Shown here one piece after another: positions 54,600 through 64,000 of a stretch of DNA of 64,000 nucleotides. Under the pieces are notes generated by a model. That model saw only the letters and a list, made by a program, of their open reading frames with translations. It had not been told where the DNA came from and did not search any database. Position 1 is the stretch's first letter. The number at the start of each line of letters is the position of its first letter. This stretch comes from Syngnathus acus (taxonomy: Eukaryota > Chordata > Actinopteri > Syngnathiformes > Syngnathidae): assembly GCF_901709675.1 (NCBI RefSeq), contig NC_051104.1, positions 499,001-563,000 on the forward strand, written 5' to 3'. The translations under genes and the position numbers were made by a program.

Positions 54600-57500
54600 T
54601 TTGGAAAAAACATTTATAGATCTATGTGATTAAAACATTTTTATGAGGTTGAAAGTTTTATATTTCCCTAGTTTTTTTTCTATTTTCCCCCAGGTATTTT
54701 TTCCAATGGGTATTGTAAGGGCGCGTCAATTATTTGAATTTTTTTAAATGCATATATTTATGGTCAGATCTTCTGTATAACTTTATCCTTATGTATACTT
54801 CTGTCAACGTAGCTTTAATAGTCCCTCATAGTTTGTGTAATTATTGTCTGACTGGTTGACGATCCTCTTGACAGTCTCTCATTCAGTTTTTCAAAGGGGG
54901 GAGTGAGAGACATTTGGTCGACTTAACGCGTTCTCGTAGGAGGTTAGGAAGACCTCACACATGGTTACTGCAGACCAATTTGAGTTCTTTGTTTTTTATT
55001 TGCCCATTGAGACATTTTGGATGTGGAACCCCGAAAGAGAGAGACGTTTTGGATTTTTAGAGGCCGGGCTGTATTTTCTTTGTTTTTTTTTCTTGGGCTG
55101 CCAGGTCCTGACATAACTCACTTTCTCATACCTTGAAGAATTCGTAACTGCATGAAAGCTTTATTCAGTTTGGTGTGTTGACACTGCAACAGCAACGAGG
55201 CCAATTATTATTATTTTTTTTTTAAAACGTTAATCCACTCACCCAGAGGCCGAGAGGTGTTGACTCAGACCACAACTGGGCTGTTTTTATTTTTTTGTTT
55301 TTTAGCTGTTCTGTCAGCTCAGGCCTTCTCTGTGTAAACGCTCGCCAGCCCCAAATCTGCCCCAACTGCGCTTATTCGTGACAGCCCAAAAAGAAAAAGC
55401 TAATGTGGCTGAGAATTTCCACAGTCAGATGACAAGCTGGAGATGCGCTCCTCTACAAAGTGGCTTTGGAAAGTTTCCTTTTCAGCCATATGTTTTGTTT
55501 GAGCTTGTTTCAAGCTTCGTAAATGCTTCTAAAATATTTAACATGTTTTGATTTTGAAATGAATGACAAGAACATCTTACTTTCCCTTCTCAATTTTTTT
55601 TAAATTTTTTTTTTATTGACTCACTCTGTACATTTATTACCGCCGGCTTGGTGTAAAAATGAGGAAATGTGCACTAAAATGTGGTCATCATTTTGAGTTT
55701 CACAATGACACCGCATATCTAAAATGTCCTCCGCGATTGCCCCAAACTGCTGGTAGCAATCTGTGGCCAACCTGTCTGCACTTTTGTTTCACCAGCACGC
55801 AAACCTGGAATGCCTCCCGCTCTCAAGATACTCTTCCACAAGTTTCAACAGGCACACTTCCTTTTCCCAAGTGGCTTATTTAGTCCTGTCGCGACAGCAC
55901 CCGAGGGCTCGTATTAGCCGGGATGTCGGAAGTCGGCGAATTCATTTCAACAAACCCCCATCTGCTATTGTCAACAGGCACTTTTGAAGGCAATGATGGA
56001 GTTTTCCCGAATGCAACGAGGCTACAATCTCTGGCTTGGTCAAGCACATGACTTTCCCATCATCCGCTCAGCCTTGCGTCCACACTTCCTGTCTCACAGC
56101 TGACCCACCGAGTCTCCCATGACCCCTTTGCTGTGATGCTGCTGTGAGAATCTAGCCATGAGGTGCCGTCCTCGCGGGGCTCAATTGCTCCTGTCCAAAG
56201 CAGGCTAAAAATCCAGGATTGTAAATTGCGGGAAGTGTCGCAGCGCCAGTGGGGTCGAGTGCGCGCACTGAGCACATTCCAAAAGGCGAGAACCCTGTGA
56301 TTTTAGCGGCCTGTCACAGGGATTAGGTTACTGTCTGCCCCTGTGAGCTCACGCCGTTGCTGTGTCAGTGCCTCAGCAATCTGGCTATGCGGCAAATACA
56401 CCAACATCGCTCACTAACAAACATGGATCTATATTTGTCCCATTAGGCTTCAGGCCTGCTCGTGACATCATTTTTAGGACAGTCAGGGGCCATTTAGTGA
56501 AATCCAACACTGAGTCGCTTTAGATGTCTTTGAACGGCGGCAGATGCTGGCGCTGCAGAGACAACCGGGTCGTGCCCGCAGCTGCGGCGGGTTTCCTGGA
56601 TGTGGTAATGTCAGTTTCAAAGCAACAACCTTGTATCACAACTTGATTGTCTTGGGTTCACTCGTCTGTGTTGTTCAGTGCAAAAGTTGGCCTCTGACTG
56701 AAAGCTTTGCCGCAAGGCTCCATTTGGCTTTCCTCAGGTAACAGGAAGTGGTGCACTTTCATTTGTTTGTTTTTGTCACTTCACCATCATGGATGGAAAG
56801 TGAGAAAGCCACACAAAAGCCTTCATTTGCCACCATACTTAACCACCACTCCATGTGGTCTGACTGCCCATGTTGACCTTGACTTGACGTTCTTCTCTGT
56901 GTTATTTTCAGAGTCCCCGGTTTTCCGGCATCCCTATATAATGACCTATTTTTTGCAAACGTCAAAGGTTATTTAACTTGGACCACCGACTTAGCACATC
57001 ATTTCCTTTGTGCCCTCCATACCTGGCAAATCCCGTTTTCACCTCATCGACATGCCTTTCCGAATAAATACAACCTCTTACGACAGCTTTTACAAGTTTC
57101 CGTGCAGGAAATTGTCCAAAAGGGGGTGCTGTTGCACACTCGCTTGACCTATTTTCAGAGTTATTATTTTGAGATGATGGAAAGAAAAAGATTCCAGCTA
57201 AAAGTGAATTTTTCTTTTTTTCAAGAAAGCAGGGAGAGGGGGGGGGGGCTTAAAATGGTTAAATTAGCCTGAGAGAGGGATTTAGCCTGGCTTTACAGTG
57301 TGTGTGGCAAATGGACTGTGGATGCGACACCATTGGAGCAGTTTGACCCGTCTGCCCCGGTGTTTTAGGGCTTTGGCTCGCCAAGAGGCGGCCTTGGCTG
57401 GCTGTGCAGCTGACCGATTAGCTTGCAGCATCTGCCACTGTGGTTTTCTTTTCTTTTTTTGATCCTCCCTTACATCTGCACGGCGGCAAGTCACTGCAGA

Positions 57501-58473
57501 GTTGATGTGCAGTTAGCGTTCAGCTGCCTCAGTAGCTGAAGGGAAGTGAGACTCGGGTGCCGACTGAAATGTTGAATTATCTATTATAAAGAGAAGGAAG
57601 AGTAAAATGTCAACAGGCCATGATGACGTGAGGGGATGTTGTAAGAGGATAATTTATATTTTACCACACAACTCGGATGGATTTACATAAAACATATGTC
57701 GGCATTGTAAACAAAGGACCACTTTTTACATATAGTGCTGTATTTTTTTTTTCGTAGTCTTTTGACTGTATCCCATAAATGTCTCAACACCTAAAGATCT
57801 TCGAGGAAATCTCAGTTGCTGCCTTGCCATTATTTATTTATATTCCCACTCGTGGCTAATCGTGCTGAAAATTGCTTTAGCTCCCCGAGGTCCTTGCGTT
57901 TGCCCAAGGATCATGTTCTGGGCTGGTCCCAACGCCAGCTGTGGTTGAAACCTAGACCTAACATCAGTTGCTCAAATGAAAACCAAGCCAAGAACTCTCG
58001 ATCGATGAGATTGGCGTCTGGTCCCTTAAGTCATGGAGTGCTGAGATTAAAGGTAGAACCAACGAGCTGCTCGTGACATCGGAGCAGCCTTCTCGCTCTC
58101 GCCAATGCTAGCCAACCCTTTCACATTAGCGCGTGCAGCGTAGCAGTGCTGATGGTGGAGTTTGTCACAAGACCTCCGATTGAATGTTGCTCTTTGTTTT
58201 TTTTAAAAGCTGGTAGTGACCCTCTTGAGAATGCCTGGGCAGCGTTGTTGCTCTTATAATGAGCAACTTCCCCGCCTTGACTTACTACACACAGCTAAAC
58301 TCACTTAAAGAAAGCAAATATCCAGTATTTGAGTTCAAGAGTAATGATTCCGCATTCTTCCCTTTTATTGTATTTGGACAAATCCATCTGTCATTTAGTT
58401 CAAACGTCTGCAAAACGAGCTAACATGAGGTCATGTAAAGAACTTCCATCTGTTCCTTGTGCTTTCTGTGCAG
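54600..58473 (+). other. nck1: nck1 intron 1, remaining part
   Basis: Host intron without recognised exons or intact elements. It contains homopolymer runs (T near 55605-55613, G near 57240-57248). The acceptor at its end is ttctgtgcag (to 58473). Confidence 0.6.
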
Positions 58474-58489
58474 TTCCCCTTCGCACAAG

Positions 58490-61400
58490 ATGACGGAAGA
58501 GGTGATTGTCATCGCCAAGTTTGATTACATGGCCCAGCAGGACCAGGAGCTGGACATCAAGAAAAACGAGCGTCTCTGGCTCCTCGACGACTCCAAGTCC
58601 TGGTGGAGGGTCCGCAACGCCACCAACAAAACGGGCTTTGTGCCGTCCAACTATGTGGAGAGGAAGAACAGTGCCAGGAAGGCTTCCATTGTCAAGAACC
58701 TCAAGGACACACTAGGTAAAGATCTCACACGTCGTTACAGGAAGCATGGTGGAGTTTGACCCGTATCTGGTGCCACAGTGTGCAAATCTCTTATCTTCAG
58801 GCTGTGGGAACATTGTCTTCCCGGTAGCGTGGCAACGGGCCTAAACCGATTTGATCTCGCCTATGACTTTTAATGGCGCCCTTTCTGATGACCTTTTAAT
58901 TTACAAGCACGGGATTGTTTTATTGCCGCACTTGGAAGCCGGCCCGTTATGTGCAAGCGCGTAACGCGAGCCTCGCCGCAACTCCCCCACCTGCCGTGGC
59001 GTTGGTCCGTGAGCTAAGCGCAGGTGAACAGCTGCACGAGCGGGCGGCGCACTAAATGCGCTCGTAGACACGCTTGGCTCTCAGGTTTACATCCGCCGAA
59101 CTTGAGCTGCAGAGCGCCGAGCAGCTTGTAAAATTATAATTACAGTCGTAAGGAGCTTGTAAATACGCCAACCTGATCTATTAGTGGATTTGAGAATTTT
59201 TTAACTGGCGAATTGTGGGTGGTTATCACTTCTTTTATTTTTATTTTTTGAGTGAGAAACATTTTATTTAAAAAAAAAAAAAAAAAAAAAACGGCCACAA
59301 ACACGTTTGTTGGGCGTGCTGTGGTGTCATCCTCCTAAAAGAATGTGTCAGGCTTTGGTGTGTGGAGGAGAAAATTCATGTCAAATTTTATTGTAGTCAT
59401 GCAAGTCCATGAATCACCCGGTTGATAGCCAAGAGGAAAACATTTATTTGAATTCCAAAAATTGGCCACCCAAAAATAGCTCAACGCCTTCCTTTTACGT
59501 CTTTACATCTCATTTTCTTCTGACTTGAGCACCCACCCCTCCAGCTCCTTCCTTCTTCCCCTCTCCATGAGGGCCTCCCCGGCTCTAAATCTTATTGGCT
59601 CTTCCCCGGTCACATGGTCCGGGGAGTGGGCGCCCCCCCTCGCCCCAGCTCTCTGGGTGTTCACATGGAATAACTCTACAGCTGCAGTGGGAAGCAAGAG
59701 CAGCCGGGCAACGGATACCGAGAGGCTGGGCGGCGGCGGCAAGCCAAAAATGGACATGGCTAACCTATTCAAACACTTCTTTCGTAAGTTCTACACTTTG
59801 CTCGGTACATGCCAGGGTCCTCCTTTAACGTCGGTGGTCTAGTTTTTTTTTTATAGCTTTCTCGCCTTGCCTGGTTTGACCAGTTTTCTCTTTTGCTTTT
59901 TTTGCCGTTAAAGCTTTATTAGTCAAGTCTTCTCTTAGAAACAAACGTTTGTGCTAATATGTTGGTAGAGCACGGGAAGCGGGGGGGGGGGGGCAGGGGC
60001 GTCCTACACATACATACACACACACACACACACTGGGTGGATATTCCCTTGAAAATCCTTCTGCCCAAGCTGAAGCCTGTAATTGCCTCAGCTATCCTTC
60101 TGTCTTGCTTTTAAGTACATAGCCACGCCGCAACCCCCCACCCCAAACCCCTCGCTCGCTCGCTACTCGTGTCCTGCAACTCGACAGATAGCATTGTTGC
60201 TGTTGAAGACCCGCGCGCCACTTTTGTTTGGGGAACATCTCAAGACGCTCCGTTTCCTTTCATGCTCCCCCCCCGGGGCACTTGATTCTGGGAGGGCCCC
60301 CACGCACGCATCGCCCGACGGCCCGCCGGTCATGAGCTATCGCTGCTCACGTAGAACAGTGTGGTCATTGTGTCGGGTGCCATCTATTGAAATACAACCC
60401 CCTCCCGTTCCCTCTTGCCATCTCCTGCACCTCACAAACTTATCAGAGGAATGTCATTAGTTCGAGCCCTGTTGATCTTTTACAGGCTCTCTGTCGCGCA
60501 CGCTTCTCCGTCATCTCAGGCTACTTCCATGTTGTTGTCGAAACGGATTACATAAAGATCAGCTAATAAACTAGTATTTTTCCAGAGGGGGGGGCAACTG
60601 GGGGGGAAGTTTGCTCTGTCCCCTACCTCTGTTTTCCTGTTTCTCAGTGAGCGGAAACTCTATAATTTGAGCCACATTTCTTACCTCCGCTGTATTGGAG
60701 GAGAGCTGGCCGGAGAGGAAGTGCACAAGTCAGAAGGAAGTTGAATCATTGTGCAGGGACTTGCATGTTCCCGATGTTTTATGCTAGCGCCGATGGTGGA
60801 ATGCGGCGTTGCGCTATGTCTCTCGAACGCAACGAATCAAATTTGCAGTTGAAGTTTCTCATTGTCTGCAATGCGCTCGTGACAACACGCCGGCCACTTC
60901 ACGAGACGCACTTCTGAAGTGGCTGACGGCAGCCTCGGGCGGGCGGTCGCTCGCCTCGTCGCCCTTTGTTGACAGCTCCCAGTTGGCATGTATGAACTGA
61001 TAATTATCACATCTAATGTGCTTTGTAAAGTACCGCATTGTCATTCCACTTCATGCCTGATACCGAAATGCTCCGTATTCCCTGAGGGGTGAATTTGATT
61101 TTTATCAAGGCGTTGGGCCGTAAAGACTTTTTGATATATTATTTGAGTGGCCAAACTCATGACTTAAATGACAATGTTTTCAGTCACCTTACTAAATAGT
61201 CATTAACGAAGAGAAGAGATTTAAGATTGTAAAAAATTGTTACGGGGGGTCATATAGGCTTTACGCAAAAATGCTGCAATTTTCAGCCAGTCCGAGTGAG
61301 CCCATTGTGTCCCAAGCTTGGGGGATGTTCTGGCTTTTTGTCAGACAGCCTGACGCGGGGTGTTGACGTCCATAGAGGAAGAGCCCTGAAATGAAGGGAA

Positions 61401-64000
61401 GCCCGGGGTCGAGAGGGCCGCAGACAGACAATGGACAAGCTGCCAGTAAAGGGACAAAACAAAAGCAGTTCCTGTGTGCGCATGTTGGCCGAACAAACAC
61501 CCGTCGGCGCTCGGGACACGTTCGCTCTTCCCCCCCTGGTGCCGCAAAAGTAAACATTCTCCTGTGGGCTTTTTGATGCTCATTAGCATACAAATGTTAT
61601 GCTGACTTTTTTTTGTCAGTAGAGATATGCAAATAGAAATCAATAAAGACTGCCTACCTGGATCTGTGCGCTGCATGCAAATCCCAACTTTTTTTTTTTT
61701 TTTTTTTTATCACACTGACCCAGTTTAAGCAGCTAATCAAATGAGGTGGCCTTAGGCACTATTCTGTTTTCCATGCAAAGGCTTCATACAAGGAAGCAGA
61801 AACGAATCCCTCACAAGGCATCGGATACCCGGCCAGTTAAGCTAAAACTCTCTGTTCAGCAACCAGAGCTAAAGATGTTTTATTTCTGCAGTGCTGACCC
61901 CAAAAACTTGTTTGGAGCTCCGGCAGGCAGTGACGACGGGGCTTCCAGCAACTCGCACCTGATAAAACATCCCATCAGGCATGTTGCGGTTGAACATGTT
62001 TCATCACTTGGAGGACAAGTGTTGCATGAGTCAGTAAAGCTGACCTGTTTGAAGTCTGCTCTTAAACGCGGCGCCGTGACTAATAACAGGCTCTACCTGG
62101 AAGCGGTCTGGCCTCTTTGCACTCGTGTCGCGTTTTGTCCACGCTTCGGATCCTTTCCGGACAATTCGTCCGCGGCTTCTCAGAAAATAAACGCGTCATC
62201 CATCCAGCCAGCATCGTTGTGGAAAGTCCACCCTGTGTAATTTCAACCAGCTGACTTTTGATTATGCGAGTCTTTCAAACGTAATCAGAACGAGAGTTTT
62301 CCTACATCACGTCATCGGCCCGCTGATAGCGTTGAGAGCAAAGTCGTTCTGGCTCCAAGAATGATCGCCGCCCCGTTGCGTTGCTCGTTCGCGCCGTTTC
62401 GTAGGTCGCAATCGGAGTCCTGCCTGGAAGCGCTCTACCGTCTCCCGGAAAGCGGGAACAAAAGCATGACCTGCATCATCTGCGAACGCGCCACGCTGCC
62501 AAGTGGAAATTCTTGTCCCGGTAAGACTGAGATCACAGGCGTGCCAAAGCTTTGCCTCAGGGTTCCGCCAGAGGAAGAGAGAAGTGGGCCAGAGGATCTG
62601 CTAATCCCCTTTTTTGGATTCTACTAGACCTTCCGAACTCAAATACAATCCCTTGCAGGGGGCTAATCCATTTACCGTAATTTTCGGACTATAAGTCGCG
62701 TTTTTTTTCATAGTTTGGGTGGGGGGGCGACTTATACTCAGGAGCGACTTATATACATATATATGTTTTTTTTCACTTTTTTGGGCATTTTATGGCTGGC
62801 GCGACTTATACTCCGGTGCGACTTATAGTCCGAAAATTACGGTATTTGGATTTCTCAATAAGATCTGGACTGAAGTTGCCCCCCCCCCCACACACACACA
62901 CACACACACAATTTGAGGTCTCTGGTCTGATTAATGTGTACCTTCTTGTTGCTAATGCTAACTAACTCTCGCCATTGATTTGTTTTCCAGGAATCGGGAA
63001 GGTGAAGAGCAGGAAGGGAGGCATGAGGGACACGGCCTCCAACGTGGACGCCGACGTGTACGCAGACAACGGCGAGCGGCTGTACGACCTGAACCTGCCC
63101 GCCCTGGTCAAGTTCAGCTACACGGCAGAGCGTGAGGACGAGCTCTCCTTGGTCAAAGGCACCCGGGTGGTGGTGATGGAGAAGTGCAGCGACGGCTGGT
63201 GGCGCGGCAGCCACAATGGACGCTCCGGCTGGTTCCCGTCCAACTACGTGACGGAGGACGTAGACGGGACGGCGGGGGGAGGGGGCTTGGGGGACCCGTC
63301 GGGGTCCCTCTCGGAGAAGCTGGCAGCGGTGGTGAACAGCACGGCCAACGGGAACCGGGTCTTACACACGGTGCAGGCGCTCTACCCCTTCAGCTCGGAC
63401 AACGACGAGGAGCTGAACTTTGAGAAGGGCGAGGTGATGGAGGTGGTGGAGAAGCCCGAGAACGACCCCGAGTGGTGGAAATGCCGCAAGGCCGACGGCC
63501 AACTTGGCCTGGTGCCCAAGAACTACGTGACGGTGCTGGACTCGGGCTCCCACAAAACCACGGCGGGGCCCGCCGGCCCGCCCACGCCCGACTGTGACTA
63601 CATTTCGCCGTCCATCAGCGGGCGATTCGCGGGCAAGGAGTGGTACTACGGTAAGGTGACGCGCCACCAGGCGGAGGTGGCACTCAACCAGCGAGGCACC
63701 GAGGGAGACTTCCTCATTCGAGACAGCGAGTCATCGGTGAGTTAATATCGGCCGCCGTTGGGTGATTTTTGAGAATCTCGTCTGTAAACCGATTGGTCGT
63801 GTCTTCCAGCCAAACGACTTCTCCATCTCGCTGAAGGCGCAGAGCAAGAACAAGCATTTCAAGGTGCAGCTGAAGGAGAGCCTCTACTGCATCGGACAGC
63901 GCAAGTTCAACTCCATGGAGGAGCTTGTGGAACACTACAAAAAAGCGCCTATCTTCACCAGTGAGCAGGGCGACAAACTCTATCTGGTCAAGGCCCTGTC
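58490..64000 (+). CDS. nck1: NCK adaptor protein 1, coding exons (C-terminal end cut by the window)
   Basis: Adaptor that links tyrosine-phosphorylated receptors and docking proteins, through its SH2 domain, to actin regulators such as N-WASP and PAK, through its SH3 domains. Coding exons: 58490-58715 (75 codons plus 1 nt, donor ggtaaa), 62991-63736 (acceptor tttccag, donor gtgagt) and 63810-64000. Phases agree (1, then 0). Domains: SH3-1 about residues 5-60 (AKFDYMA, WW at 38-39), SH3-2 about 113-164 (WW 145-146), SH3-3 about 200-258 (WW 237-238), and SH2 from W293 with [10 protein letters not shown], where R319 is the phosphotyrosine-binding arginine. The window stops in codon 388, at a position matching the penultimate or last residue of the family, against 377 residues in human; the extra length is in the linkers (a Gly-rich stretch near 171-176). 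FDYMAQQ, NKTGF and IGKVK favour nck1 over nck2, as does the slc35g2 neighbour. Teleost a/b paralogy cannot be decided. Confidence 0.96.
58716..59630 (+). other. nck1: nck1 intron 2, first part
   Basis: No exon seen; contains a GC-rich patch at 58960-59060 and a poly-A run at about 59268-59291. Confidence 0.5.
59640..59783 (+). CDS. nck1: Alternative first exon of nck1 (isoform without SH3-1)
   Basis: Inside intron 2, ATG at 59750 opens [11 protein letters not shown] plus one nucleotide, followed by a perfect donor gtaagt at 59784. Joined to the exon at 62991 this completes an Arg codon and continues IGKVK in frame, replacing residues 1-76 and so removing the first SH3 domain. As I recall, human NCK1 has a 313-residue isoform with this kind of start, and 377 minus 76 plus 12 gives 313. 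The 5' border is not visible; ATTGGC and GC-rich sequence upstream (59595-59750) suggest its own promoter. The frame is open upstream to an ATG at 59525, probably UTR. Confidence 0.8.
59784..62674 (+). other. nck1: nck1 intron, middle part
   Basis: No exon that I can support. Simple sequence includes G-runs near 59980, a CA run at about 60010-60033, a G-run near 60597-60615 and a T-run at about 61689-61709. Confidence 0.5.
62675..62842. mobile_element. Compact TA-target MITE (CGGACTATAAGTCGC family)
   Basis: A complete 168-bp copy with termini CCGTAATTTTCGGACTATAA and its inverse, between TA at 62673-62674 and 62843-62844. The interior repeats gcgacttatactc-type words. It lies in the nck1 intron 150 bp before the exon at 62991. 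Confidence 0.95.
62881..62911. repeat. C-run and CA microsatellite
   Basis: About 10 C followed by about 11 CA units in the nck1 intron. Confidence 0.95.

Noticed and set aside
59525-59749. In-frame N-terminal extension of the alternative nck1 exon from an upstream ATG
   Set aside because: The sequence is Pro/Ser/Ala-rich without a motif, while the ATG at 59750 is where I recall the human isoform starting; probably 5' UTR that happens to be open.

Overview
The window is vertebrate nuclear DNA, most likely from a ray-finned (teleost) fish. It carries two ordinary host genes with GT-AG introns, slc35g2 and nck1. They lie head-to-tail on the + strand, an order I recall from human 3q22. Nearly everything else is a dense, nested set of transposable elements of kinds typical of teleosts: Rex3-like and L2-like LINEs, tRNA-headed SINEs, hAT elements, TA-target MITEs, sushi-like LTRs, an ISL2EU-like element and a Ginger-like element. 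I cannot name the species.

Layout. 1-8151: a Ginger-like DNA transposon on the - strand. Its broken multi-exon gene combines an integrase-type transposase, a Ulp1/C48 protease and a PHD finger. The element is flanked by inverted arms of a hairpin-bearing 166-bp tandem repeat. 9529-10114: a long inverted-repeat element. 10987-13493: an L2-like LINE split by a palindromic hAT MITE. 13918-26694: a nested block inside one TA-target element, holding two hAT elements, two LINE families, a Ty3/gypsy pol fragment, a SINE and a LINE with a 734-codon RT frame. 27363-28511: a sushi-like LTR element with a visible self-priming sequence and a SINE inside. 30244-32106: a deleted mariner-like element with a hAT element inserted at its very end. 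33140-35621: a non-coding retrovirus-like LTR element on the - strand with a probable tRNA-His primer site. 35830-36165: a SINE. 38867-39634: a MITE carrying a solo LTR. 41707-47303: a Rex3-like LINE interrupted by an inverted L2-like copy.

Host genes. slc35g2 has its whole coding sequence in one exon (47646-48896). An ISL2EU-like element (49823-52164) lies between the two genes. nck1 has a probable promoter and non-coding exon near 53000-53287. Its coding exons are 58490-58715, 62991-63736 and 63810 to the window end, where the protein is within a residue or so of completion. An alternative first exon at 59750-59783 would make an Nck1 lacking the first SH3 domain.

Of the transposons, only the RT frame at 19038-21242 looks long and largely open. 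The rest are truncated, frame-shifted or internally deleted. Many insertions can be dated relative to one another because target-site duplications and empty sites are preserved in the same window.
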